Positions 56,525-63,640 of a DNA stretch of 64,000 nt are shown in pieces. The notes under the pieces are model-generated. The model worked only from the letters and a program-made list of their open reading frames with translations. It did not search any database and had not been told where the DNA came from. A program made the translations under genes and the position numbers. The stretch is taken from the NCBI RefSeq assembly GCF_021653995.1, contig NZ_JAJJOZ010000001.1, positions 186,001 to 250,000 on the forward strand, given 5' to 3'. Every line of letters starts with the position of its first letter. The stretch's first letter is position 1. Source of the DNA: Allopusillimonas lactea (GTDB taxonomy: Bacteria > Pseudomonadota > Gammaproteobacteria > Burkholderiales > Burkholderiaceae_B).

Positions 56525-58323
56525 GCTGCCTCCTTCACGGCCTCTGACTGGGCGATCGCGCCGCCGGCGAGCCATTGGCACTTGACTTGGGGAAAGCCGC
56601 TCATATTGGGCGCGGACTTGAATGTGCCAAAGAGCAGCGCCGTGTCGATCTGGCCGTCAGTAGCCATGGCGTCAAGCCCATCGATGAGGTCGGCACGCCC
56701 CTGCAGATCCAGGACGTCTACCCGGTCCAGTGCCACCATACGCAAGCCGGACAGTGACGCTAGCGCCAGTGCAATGATGGCGTCGGCGCGCCAGCGCTCG
56801 GACTCGGACAGCAGGCCGTACGGACGCTCGCCAGCGGCGATCATCATGTCTGTGTCGATGGTGAGGTGGGGCCAGTACAGGGCCTCGGACACGTAGCGCA
56901 GCGCCTCGCGCATGGGTTCCAGCGCGCTTTCCAGGATCTGGGCGGGGATGCCGGCCGGAGACAGGGCGTCGATCGCTGACTGCCAGTCCAGCGCTTGCTG
57001 GTGCGCGGCGGCTGCCGTGGCGGTGCGGTGCTGCGCTTGGGCGGCGGCCTGTTGATTGGCCACCAGCGCCTGCAGTTCGCCGCTAACCTGCGCGAGCTCC
57101 TGCTGATACCCGGCCAGGATCGTTCGCACGGACTCAACCTCGCTTTCGCTGCCTCGCTCAATCGACTGCTCCAGGCGGGCGCCAGCGGCCTGGGCGGCAG
57201 CGATATCGCGTTTGTCGTTGTCCACACTGCGTTGCATGAGGTCACGTGCTTTACGCGCCTCGGGCAGTTTGGCGGCGGCTTCCGGGTTACCCTGGGCGTC
57301 AAGTGAGCCATGCTGGGTCTCGTACTGGCCAAGAGCCACCAGAATGCGGGAGTCCAACGCCGCCGGAATGTCGAAGCTGTTATTTCCTTGGTTGTATACG
57401 TCATCCAGGCACGCGGCCAGGTCATGCACAAGCCCCACACGCGGGCCCGTACCAGCCTGGCCCTCCAGGATCTTGACTTGGTCAGCCCACTTGAGCAGCT
57501 CGTCCTGATCACGCTCGAGCTTCGCTTGCAGGCTCTCCAGTTTGGCGAATGCCTTGCCGTCGGCTTCGCGGCTTTCCTCAGCGGCCAGCCAGCTTTTAAG
57601 TTTCTGCTCGGCGGCGCCCAGTTTCGTTTGCTCGGTACCAATCTTGCCTTTGAGGATCTCGGCGCGCGTCTTGAGTTGCTCGATCGCGGTGGTATCCACG
57701 TCAGGCGAGATCGCTTTCCACGACTGGGCCTTCACGTGGCCATACGTTTCGCCGGTGGCAGCCTTCCAGGAAGCTTTGGCGTCGCGACAGCGCTCCTCGG
57801 CGAACTTCGCGGCAGCTGCGAAGCCGGCGCGCAGCATGGGTGTAGAGGCGTCGATGATTTCGTCAGTCAAGCCACGCTCGCGCATGGCCGCGATGATGTC
57901 TTCCTTCTTGCTGCTAGCACCCGTGAGTGCGAAGAGCAGCTGGCGCCGTTCGTCGGGCGAAGCCGCCGCGAATGACGCTGGCTCCAGACAGTAGGGCAGG
58001 GCGAGAGCCATCGGCTCCCACTGCGCCTGGGTGTGGCCGTGGCGCAGCTCCTGCTTGCCATCGGGGGCGGTGAAGGTGGTCGCGCCACCCTCAATCTCGA
58101 TGGCCACGGACCCGGCCTGCTCGCCAGCGTGCACCAGCTGGCCAAGATCCTTTTTTCTAATGACGCGTTCGGGCATGCCGAGGAAGGCGGCGCGTACGGC
58201 CTCGCGGACGCTGCTCTTGCCGGCGGCGTTCGCGCCGGCAAATAGTGTCACGGGCGTTGTGAGGGCAGTCTCAATGTGCGTCACGCCGAGCAGGTTGTCG
58301 ATGCTGATGCTGGTCAGTTTCAT
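56521..58323 (-). CDS. Rad50/SbcC-like SMC-type ATPase
   Basis: 600 residues. The Walker A GANAAGKSS is at 30-38. A coiled-coil section with two arms lies at about 190-460 (Lys/Glu/Gln/Ala-rich). The C-terminal half has the signature region LLSESERWRADAIIALALA and the Walker B LRMVALDRVDVLD. It starts inside the DUF3846 stop (ATGA). No Mre11/SbcD nuclease is adjacent; the recET genes upstream suggest it helps phage recombination. Confidence 0.85.
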   Translation of the reverse strand: MKLTSISIDNLLGVTHIETALTTPVTLFAGANAAGKSSVREAVRAAFLGMPERVIRKKDLGQLVHAGEQAGSVAIEIEGGATTFTAPDGKQELRHGHTQAQWEPMALALPYCLEPASFAAASPDERRQLLFALTGASSKKEDIIAAMRERGLTDEIIDASTPMLRAGFAAAAKFAEERCRDAKASWKAATGETYGHVKAQSWKAISPDVDTTAIEQLKTRAEILKGKIGTEQTKLGAAEQKLKSWLAAEESREADGKAFAKLESLQAKLERDQDELLKWADQVKILEGQAGTGPRVGLVHDLAACLDDVYNQGNNSFDIPAALDSRILVALGQYETQHGSLDAQGNPEAAAKLPEARKARDLMQRSVDNDKRDIAAAQAAGARLEQSIERGSESEVESVRTILAGYQQELAQVSGELQALVANQQAAAQAQHRTATAAAAHQQALDWQSAIDALSPAGIPAQILESALEPMREALRYVSEALYWPHLTIDTDMMIAAGERPYGLLSESERWRADAIIALALASLSGLRMVALDRVDVLDLQGRADLIDGLDAMATDGQIDTALLFGTFKSAPNMSGFPQVKCQWLAGGAIAQSEAVKEAA

Positions 58324-58622
58324 GACGCGATCTCCGCATAGTCGCCATCGGGCACGATGACTACGTCGCCGCGGATCGCGTGCGTGGTGCCGGGGCGGCA
58401 GTTCTCCCAATACAGCTCGGTCGCCTTCTGGTTGATCGGCAGGTCGTTCAGGTAGCCCGCGTCGTCGATCAACATGACGTGCAGCGGGTTGCCAAGGTGG
58501 CGCAGCATGACGGGCTCGAGGGTGTCGGCACCGATCATCAGCTTGACGTCGTCCAGGGCGTGAGGCCCTTCCAGGTGGATCTCGGTTCCGTCGGTGCGGA
58601 TCAGCTTGCGGATGATGGTCAT
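58320..58622 (-). CDS. DUF3846 domain protein
   Basis: 100 residues with the DUF3846 pattern (MIGADTLEPVMLRH, INQKATELYWENCRPGTTHAIRGD quoted in parts, ending VIVPDGDY). The family is frequent in phages and plasmids and has no known function. It overlaps both neighbours by four bases. Confidence 0.8.
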   Translation of the reverse strand: MTIIRKLIRTDGTEIHLEGPHALDDVKLMIGADTLEPVMLRHLGNPLHVMLIDDAGYLNDLPINQKATELYWENCRPGTTHAIRGDVVIVPDGDYAEIAS

Positions 58623-59341
58623 GATTGCTGGCCCTCCGTTTCGTCGGCGTCTTGCTGCTCGCCCGGGTTCTCTTCATGCCAGGCCTTCCAGCCCTTGACC
58701 CACTGAATGCACAACGGGCCGGCCATGACGGGGCAGTCAGTCTGCGGCTTGCCTTCTTCGGCCGCGTCGTAGCCGTCATCCCAGGCCTGGTCCAGTTCTG
58801 ATTGCAGGGGCTGGTGCTCGATCGCTGCAGGCTTGAATTCGGCGTCCACGACATCGCTGTCATCGTCCATGCCGTCGCCATCCTGGTCGGTGTATTCCTT
58901 GCCCAGATCCATGGAGCGCTGGTCGCTCTCGCCCTGGACGTCATCCATCCCGCCGGTGTGCTCGCTGGCGTCGGCCACGACGATCAAGCACGCATGGCCC
59001 ACGCTGTCGAACAGGTGGTGGCGCCCCTCGCTGTTCTGGTTTATCTTGAACTGCGCCTTGATACCGTCCTTACTGGTGACCGATTCAAGGTCGCCGATGA
59101 CGGTCGTGCGGTTGTTGCTGGCAATCAGGTGCACCGCCATCTTCACGTTGTATTCAACGCGATCGCGCAGCCGGTCGATGATGTCATCCTGCTTGGATTT
59201 GGTCAGGCTCGCCCACGGCTTGGGCAGCAGCTTGATCTCCTGGACCAGCGCGGAGAGCAAGTCGCGCCCCAGGCTGTCGGCGGTCATTTCGCGGATGTCT
59301 TTGGGCTGCTCGGGCTGTTGTTCGGGCTTCTTCTTGGCCAT
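58619..59341 (-). CDS. Phage protein with C-terminal Rmf/CrpP-like domain
   Basis: 240 residues. A helical N-terminus (about 10-75) and an acidic linker (about 130-185, many Asp/Glu/Gln) are followed by a C-terminal piece with the spacing of ribosome modulation factor: DGYDAAEEGK, a CP pair (TDCPVMAG) and WVKGWKAW. In RMF the matching pattern is GYQAGIAGR, CPY and WLGGWRE. Binding to the ribosome is possible but unproven. It lies six bases after recT. Confidence 0.65.
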   Translation of the reverse strand: MAKKKPEQQPEQPKDIREMTADSLGRDLLSALVQEIKLLPKPWASLTKSKQDDIIDRLRDRVEYNVKMAVHLIASNNRTTVIGDLESVTSKDGIKAQFKINQNSEGRHHLFDSVGHACLIVVADASEHTGGMDDVQGESDQRSMDLGKEYTDQDGDGMDDDSDVVDAEFKPAAIEHQPLQSELDQAWDDGYDAAEEGKPQTDCPVMAGPLCIQWVKGWKAWHEENPGEQQDADETEGQQS

Positions 59342-59347
59342 GGTCGT

Positions 59348-60517
59348 TTACTCCAGGTTGGCGGCTTGGCGGCGGCTGCGCGCCGCCGTGGCGGTGGGTT
59401 GCGGTTTGGTCTGTTCGGGAGGGACGTGGCGCACGCCGTCGAGCTCGTCCTGGCGCTGGCGGTAATACTCCTGCAAGGCTGCGTGATGCTGCGGGTTGGT
59501 GTCCTGGATGAGGTCGGCGGCGACGTCCAGCGTGTCGTGGTCCTGCGCGACGCGCAGCGCATGACGGACCTTGGCGTGATCGGTGTACTCATCCGCAGTA
59601 GGTGCCGCGTCGGATTGCTCCGCCTGTGGCGCCGGTTTACCGGCCTCGCCTTGAGCTTTCTCGCGGGAGGAGGTGGTGACTTCGCCGGTGTCCGGGTCGA
59701 TGGCCTGATCCTCGTCTTCCTCTACCGGCGTGATGTAGTCGCCCTCCAGGACGTTATCCAGCGCCTGAGAGCGGCCGGTGCTGCCGACTTCGTCCAGCGC
59801 TGCAGCCTGCGCAAGCTCAATGGACACCGGTAGGTATTTCACCAGGCGGCGCAGCGCTGTTTTGCGGCCCATTTCGGCGTAGTGCTGGCCCCAGACTGTG
59901 CTGGACTTGTCGCGGGCGAACTTGTAGTTCTGGCTGGCGTCGCGGATCTCGTTGATCTGGTCCGCGCTCATGACCTCGAAAGCATGCCCGCCGCCCACGA
60001 GCTTGGCGACCGCATAGAAGGCGATCACCGGCCCGCGTCCGCTCATGGCTGGCTTGTGCACGAGCGTCTCTTCCAGCCCGTAGCTGTACTCGAAGTGGTC
60101 GTTCGCGCACACTTCGTGCGCGGCGATGCTCACGATCTGGCCAGAGCGGCGCGCGAGGTCAATGAGGCCCTTGTAGCCGAGCACGATCTGCACTTCGGTG
60201 ACACCCTTCCTGCGATTCTCGAAGGGGATCAGGTACGCGTGGCCGAGCGGCGTGTTCGGCTCCAGCCCGAGCTGCGAGCAGTGAACGACGGCGCCCATGA
60301 GCGATTCGACGCTGCAGTTCATGAGCTTGGGGGTTGTGCGCAGCGCGCCCAGCGCGATCTTGAGCATACGGTCCGCACTGACATGCTTGGGCAGTACCGC
60401 TGCGATGGCGCCGCGCTGACTCTCGAAGAATTTCTTCACACTGCCGATGCCGGCGTCGCGCGCGACCATCTTGGAGGTCTGCTTCAGCTCTGCGAGCGAG
60501 GTAGGATTTGCAGCCAT
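59348..60517 (-). CDS. recT: RecT-type single-strand annealing protein
   Basis: 389 residues. The RecT core (about 15-260) includes LMGAVVHCSQLGLEPNTPLGHAYLIPF (quoted as parts), LGYKGLIDLARRSG and YAEMGRKTALRRLVKYLP. The C-terminal third is low-complexity and acidic/Gln-rich. It anneals strands resected by the RecE-like exonuclease next to it. ATG 60517 has AAGGAG upstream. Confidence 0.93.
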   Translation of the reverse strand: MAANPTSLAELKQTSKMVARDAGIGSVKKFFESQRGAIAAVLPKHVSADRMLKIALGALRTTPKLMNCSVESLMGAVVHCSQLGLEPNTPLGHAYLIPFENRRKGVTEVQIVLGYKGLIDLARRSGQIVSIAAHEVCANDHFEYSYGLEETLVHKPAMSGRGPVIAFYAVAKLVGGGHAFEVMSADQINEIRDASQNYKFARDKSSTVWGQHYAEMGRKTALRRLVKYLPVSIELAQAAALDEVGSTGRSQALDNVLEGDYITPVEEDEDQAIDPDTGEVTTSSREKAQGEAGKPAPQAEQSDAAPTADEYTDHAKVRHALRVAQDHDTLDVAADLIQDTNPQHHAALQEYYRQRQDELDGVRHVPPEQTKPQPTATAARSRRQAANLE

Positions 60518-60538
60518 GGTGTAAAGCTCCTTGTCTGA

Positions 60539-61456
60539 TTAATGATCGATGTCTGTCATTGCCCATGCGGGCAGGGATACGGGCTGGATGCCCTCGGGGT
60601 AGCCGGGCCACTCCCCCGAGCTCAGGCACTGCGCGTAAGCGCTGACGTTGCGCCGGTATTCCGCGCGGCCCTGTTCGAGACTCGCTTCGTCCAGCATCAC
60701 GGCGCTGGCCGCGTATGGGTATTCGGTTTCAACCGCCAGGAACACGAACGCCAGGACATCGACGTTGGCAGCTGCTGCATAGCCGTCGGTGTAGTACGCC
60801 GCCTGCACGTGATATCTCATGCGGGCAATCTGACGGGCGAACTCGACGGGGGCGGCATTGCTGTACGTTTTGACGTCCACCAGGATTGCGCGCCCCGGTC
60901 CCGCGTCATGCACCCAGTCCGGCCGACAGCGGCAAAGCACGCCCGTGCCCGAGTCTCGCCAATAGGCGGACACTTCCGGGCGCCCGCGGTCCAGTGCATC
61001 GCGAATGTCTGGCAGCCGACGTACACTCTCGGCCTGCCGCAGCGCCGTCTCGCGCTGCTCGTGCGTGATGATGGTGCGACCTTCATTGTTGGCCAGCCAT
61101 TCGCGCCACCAAGCCATGGCACTCAAGGAATCGCTACTCGGATTCTTGGCGTTCCACTGCGCGCTGGTCGGCTTGCGCGGCGCGTCTGCAGGCAATACGG
61201 CATAGCGCTTGTCGAACTCGGCGGGCTCCAGAATGGCGCAGTGCGCGAGGTGCCCGGCCAGACGCGCGGGCGTCTCGTCGTTCTCTTTGGGCGGGCGGTT
61301 CGGGTCCAGGTACTCGGCAAAATAGTGCGCCGGGCTGCGTTCGATGAGGTCCAGGCCGGTCTTGCTGATGCCGGCGCCGCGATGGTATTGCTCGATGTCC
61401 TGGTCCTCGATGATGCCAAGTGGCTCGAGGCGGTCTGTGAGGACGTTCATGCTCAC
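60539..61456 (-). CDS. RecE-like exonuclease (DUF3799, PD-(D/E)XK)
   Basis: 305 residues. It starts with the motif YHRGAGISKTGLDLIERSPAHYF and has the PD-(D/E)XK catalytic set: E161, D180 (CRPDW) and D194-V-K196 in ILVDVKT. It resects double-strand ends 5' to 3' to feed RecT. It overlaps the preceding small membrane gene (ATGA). Confidence 0.88.
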   Translation of the reverse strand: MSMNVLTDRLEPLGIIEDQDIEQYHRGAGISKTGLDLIERSPAHYFAEYLDPNRPPKENDETPARLAGHLAHCAILEPAEFDKRYAVLPADAPRKPTSAQWNAKNPSSDSLSAMAWWREWLANNEGRTIITHEQRETALRQAESVRRLPDIRDALDRGRPEVSAYWRDSGTGVLCRCRPDWVHDAGPGRAILVDVKTYSNAAPVEFARQIARMRYHVQAAYYTDGYAAAANVDVLAFVFLAVETEYPYAASAVMLDEASLEQGRAEYRRNVSAYAQCLSSGEWPGYPEGIQPVSLPAWAMTDIDH

Positions 61457-61737
61457 ACCCCCATCGGCACGTTGGCCGCAACGAACCAGATGATCAGGGC
61501 GACGGTGCAGTAAACGGCCACCAGCCCACGTGTAGACGGTGCCGCCTGATGCGCCGGCTGCGGGACCGGAATCGTCAGCAAACGATCATCATTGGCCGCC
61601 TTGCGCCGGGCGCAGGCGGGGTAACCATAGATCTCTGTGGGGAAGGCCGGCTTGGCCTGGACGGCCTTGGCATAGGCCGGGTGGATGACATGGCACGCAC
61701 GCCGGCGGGCCAGAGTAAAGCGGGGGTTGGTTTGCAT
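61453..61737 (-). CDS. Small membrane protein, first gene of the leftward operon
   Basis: 94 residues. A basic N-terminus (RFTLARRRACHV) and one membrane segment near the C-terminus (LVAVYCTVALIIWFVAANV). GGAGATGCC precedes ATG 61737. As first gene of the operon it comes about 30 bases after the predicted transcription start. No family known. Confidence 0.65.
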   Translation of the reverse strand: MQTNPRFTLARRRACHVIHPAYAKAVQAKPAFPTEIYGYPACARRKAANDDRLLTIPVPQPAHQAAPSTRGLVAVYCTVALIIWFVAANVPMGV

Positions 61738-61751
61738 GGCATCTCCACAAA

Positions 61752-61768
61752 TTAAGCGTATCGCTTAA
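61752..61768. promoter_or_regulatory. Phage operator O1
   Basis: TTAAGCG-TAT-CGCTTAA is a perfect 7-bp inverted repeat with a 3-base centre. It covers the start region of the leftward transcript. The same pattern recurs twice to the right at 23-25 bp centre spacing. Confidence 0.85.
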
Positions 61769-61773
61769 CGTGA

Positions 61774-61803
61774 ATATTAAGCGACACGCTTATTTAAAGT
61801 CAA
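61774..61803 (-). promoter_or_regulatory. Leftward early promoter of the prophage
   Basis: Read on the minus strand, the -35 TTGACT (61803-61798) and the -10 TAATAT (61779-61774) are 18 bases apart; both are close to consensus. Operator O2 lies between the boxes and O3 over the -35. Transcription would begin near 61767 and feed the small membrane, exonuclease, recT and later genes. Confidence 0.85.
61777..61793. promoter_or_regulatory. Phage operator O2
   Basis: TTAAGCG-ACA-CGCTTAT matches O1 with one changed base at the outer end. It lies in the spacer between the -35 and -10 of the leftward promoter, so binding would block polymerase. Confidence 0.85.
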
Positions 61804-61816
61804 GCGAATCGCTTAA
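61800..61816. promoter_or_regulatory. Phage operator O3
   Basis: TCAAGCG-AAT-CGCTTAA matches O1 except at one outer base. It overlaps the -35 of the leftward promoter. Centre spacing to O2 is 23 bp. Confidence 0.8.
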
Positions 61817-61873
61817 TCTGTGTGAGGTGCCGTATTGCTAGATTGGGGACACTGTTTTGACTCGATCTAGGCT

Positions 61874-62101
61874 TCAGCTGTCGATCTGTTCGGGATGAAG
61901 AGCGGCGAAGGCTTTCTCATACGCCGTGACGAGCAACGCACGCTGCGCCGGCTCTGCAAGGTTTACAAAGCATTCTCCATCGTGACTGCTTGCAAGCAGG
62001 AGAAGGGCCCAGAGCTGGGCCCGTGGGTCGTGTGGGTTGGTCGCGGTGTAACGTCCAGACGCCCGATTGCGTTCAGGCAATTCTTCCGTACAATTCTGCA
62101 T
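61874..62101 (-). CDS. Small phage protein beyond the early promoter
   Basis: 75 residues from ATG 62101, with AAGGACGAGG upstream. The sequence has ALLLLASSHDGECFVNLAEP and a helical TAYEKAFAALHPEQ end. It is leftward, so its transcript would run into the operator region. It is not recognised; a rightward frame over the same bases looks like an antisense reading. Confidence 0.6.
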   Translation of the reverse strand: MQNCTEELPERNRASGRYTATNPHDPRAQLWALLLLASSHDGECFVNLAEPAQRALLVTAYEKAFAALHPEQIDS

Positions 62102-62142
62102 TGCTGCCTCGTCCTTCAAAAACAGGGGTAGTAGATGTATTC

Positions 62143-62180
62143 ACGCCCCGGAGCTCTGAACCTCCGGGGCGTTTCTTTTT
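62143..62180 (+). terminator. Strong rightward intrinsic terminator
   Basis: ACGCCCCGGAG (62143-62153) pairs with CTCCGGGGCGT (62162-62172) over 11 bases, followed by TTCTTTTT. No rightward gene is supported upstream of it up to the operator region, so it may end a short antisense transcript or isolate the Arc gene from read-through. Confidence 0.85.
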
Positions 62181-62191
62181 GGGTAGCTCTA

Positions 62192-62221
62192 TATTGCACT
62201 GTGTAAATATCCAGTGCAATA
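62192..62221. repeat. Perfect 10-bp inverted repeat
   Basis: TATTGCACTG (62192-62201) and CAGTGCAATA (62212-62221) are exact reverse complements with a 10-base AT-rich spacer. It stands between the terminator and the Arc-type gene, a probable protein-binding site. Confidence 0.6.
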
Positions 62222-62365
62222 GGCGTCCGGAAGCGACATCGAAAAACGCCAGTGGTTATGCGGGTTTTTTGAAATGTAGGTATTTACCCTATGCGCAGCA
62301 GGCGCTCCTGTCGCTGGGAAAATTATCGGCCGGGACTGCCGGCGCCATTGTGCGGAACAAAGGCC

Positions 62366-62399
62366 AATACCGGCACTTTGCACGTATATTGCCGGTATT
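62366..62399. promoter_or_regulatory. Candidate operator of the Arc-type gene
   Basis: AATACCGGCA (62366-62375) and TGCCGGTATT (62390-62399) are exact reverse complements 14 bases apart, ending 22 bases before the Arc-type start codon. The pair could hold two repressor dimers. No convincing -35/-10 pair could be fitted around it. Confidence 0.65.
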
Positions 62400-62421
62400 A
62401 TGCGCGGCTATCCTGCGGCGC

Positions 62422-62652
62422 ATGGACAAGAAAGAAGCGCCCGAAAAACTGGATGTTCGCCTGCCTGGCGACCTGCGTGACCGCTTGAAGGAAAGGGCAA
62501 AGCGCGAGAACCGCTCGAGCAATGCCCAGGCGGTGCATTACATCGAAGCCGGCCTGAATGGCATGGACGCCGAGGAACTCGCGCGCAGGATTGCCAGCAT
62601 GGACGCCAAGCTAGATGAGCTGCTGCGGCGCTTGGACGGCCGGCGCGGGTAA
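62422..62652 (+). CDS. Arc-type ribbon-helix-helix repressor
   Basis: 76 residues. KLDVRLPGDLRDRLKERAKRENRSSNAQAV (cited in parts) is the Arc/MetJ ribbon-helix-helix pattern with a beta strand (DVRL) and RSSNAQ turn; a helical tail (LARRIASMDAKLDELLRRL) may help dimers associate. The upstream inverted repeat at 62366-62399 suggests autorepression. It starts the rightward side of the control region. Confidence 0.85.
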   Translation: MDKKEAPEKLDVRLPGDLRDRLKERAKRENRSSNAQAVHYIEAGLNGMDAEELARRIASMDAKLDELLRRLDGRRG

Positions 62653-62660
62653 CAGGCCCG

Positions 62661-62891
62661 GTGGCTCGTGTTTTGGCAACGCCACACGACATACCGGCAA
62701 CGTACATTCAGGAAAGATCCGAAGTGCTGCGCCGCCTTGCCGATTCCGTATTCCTTCCCCTAAACTACGTCGATGCTTCTGCGATGGCGACGCATTTCGC
62801 CGCCTGCGTCATACGTACTTGGAATAACTGTATTGCGAGCCATCAGATATGTCTGTACAAAGCAGCGGTGCCGAGGACCTTCAGGGCGTAG
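62661..62891 (+). CDS. Possible small rightward gene
   Basis: 76 residues from GTG 62661, eight bases after the Arc-type gene. It begins ARVLATPHDIPATYIQERSE and has no recognised domain. There is no clear ribosome site, and the end overlaps the next frame by 43 bases. Treat as uncertain. Confidence 0.3.
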   Translation: MARVLATPHDIPATYIQERSEVLRRLADSVFLPLNYVDASAMATHFAACVIRTWNNCIASHQICLYKAAVPRTFRA

Positions 62892-63040
62892 CCTCGTTTA
62901 CACATGAGTCCGAGCAAGCACGCGAGAACGGCAGCGAAGGTGGTCGTTCGACGAGCATGACCAAGTCTGAGCTGACACGGAAGATCTCAGACCTCGCTGA
63001 CAAGCTGGACGAGGCGGTGAGGCGCTGGCTGGGAGACTGA
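62849..63040 (+). CDS. Possible small rightward gene with helical end
   Basis: 63 residues from ATG 62849. The second half (TKSELTRKISDLADKLDEAV) is a likely amphipathic helix. No strong ribosome site; the bases from 62881 on are also covered by a leftward gene. A shorter start at 62957 is possible. Confidence 0.35.
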   Translation: MSVQSSGAEDLQGVASFTHESEQARENGSEGGRSTSMTKSELTRKISDLADKLDEAVRRWLGD

Positions 63041-63333
63041 AGCCGATCAACGAAGCCCTCCGTCGGGCCGCAGGTGTCGCCAGTCGAAATCCAGCCGCTC
63101 AGACCGGTGTATAACTTCCTGAGCCGATTACGCCACAACAGTGTGACATCGGACGTCATCGCGGGCCCGCTTGGCCGCTTGTAAATCACTTTGACGCATT
63201 CAAACTGCGTCGCATATCGCACGACGGCCTCGCGAATGTCCGCGAGGAATGCTGAATCTGAGCTTGCAACCTGGCGGCCCTCATGACGGGCGATCAAACC
63301 GGCCCGCGCGTGATGGATGGTGATCGTTTCCAT
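62881..63333 (-). CDS. Phage protein of unknown function
   Basis: 150 residues from ATG 63333, with AGGAG upstream. The first 95 residues (ETITIHHARAGLIARHEGRQ, ADIREAVVRYATQFECVKVI) look like a real small domain. The last third overlaps the rightward frame at 62849-63040 and reads less like protein. No family known. Confidence 0.5.
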   Translation of the reverse strand: METITIHHARAGLIARHEGRQVASSDSAFLADIREAVVRYATQFECVKVIYKRPSGPAMTSDVTLLWRNRLRKLYTGLSGWISTGDTCGPTEGFVDRLQSPSQRLTASSSLSARSEIFRVSSDLVMLVERPPSLPFSRACSDSCVNEATP

Positions 63334-63640
63334 AGCAACTCCTGAGCATTAATGAGTTTTGATTTTTACACCAGGTCAAGCAATCTCGGGATTTTTGATT
63401 CCATGGCGTGCGGCGCTCGTTGGTGATGGTCGCTTCTGGGGGGGGCCTACTCCAGCGGGTGGCGAATATTCGCGGCAGCCAATTTATTCCAAGGCTTCTG
63501 GTGCGGTAAGCGCAGGAGGCTAACGCGGGCGAACATGAAAATAGCCCCTCACGGAGGGGGCTATACTTCAAAGGTGGTACGAAAGTTACACAGTAGTGTT
63601 TATGATTGTGCCTTGGGTGAACGACCGTGTGGATGATATT
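63334..63640. other. Intergenic region with a leftward terminator
   Basis: The only supported element is the hairpin at 63541-63564. A leftward promoter for the 62881-63333 gene is expected here, and TTGACC on the minus strand could be its -35, but no good -10 fits. Confidence 0.4.
63536..63564 (-). terminator. Leftward intrinsic terminator
   Basis: ATAGCCCC (63541-63548) pairs with GGGGCTAT (63557-63564). On the minus strand the stem is followed by TTTTCA. It lies 77 bases after the stop of the coiled-coil gene and would end its transcript. Confidence 0.7.

Larger units (their letters stand above)
62102..62421. other. Prophage control region without a gene
   Basis: 320 bases. They hold a rightward terminator (62143-62172), the inverted repeat at 62192-62221, the inverted repeat at 62366-62399 and the start of the Arc-type gene. 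Nothing else is supported. Confidence 0.5.

Noticed and set aside
61895..62131. Rightward 78-residue frame in the prophage control region
   Set aside because: It looks like an antisense translation of the leftward gene at 61874-62101.
63281..63571. Leftward 96-residue frame
   Set aside because: It crosses a leftward terminator and has no ribosome site or domain pattern.
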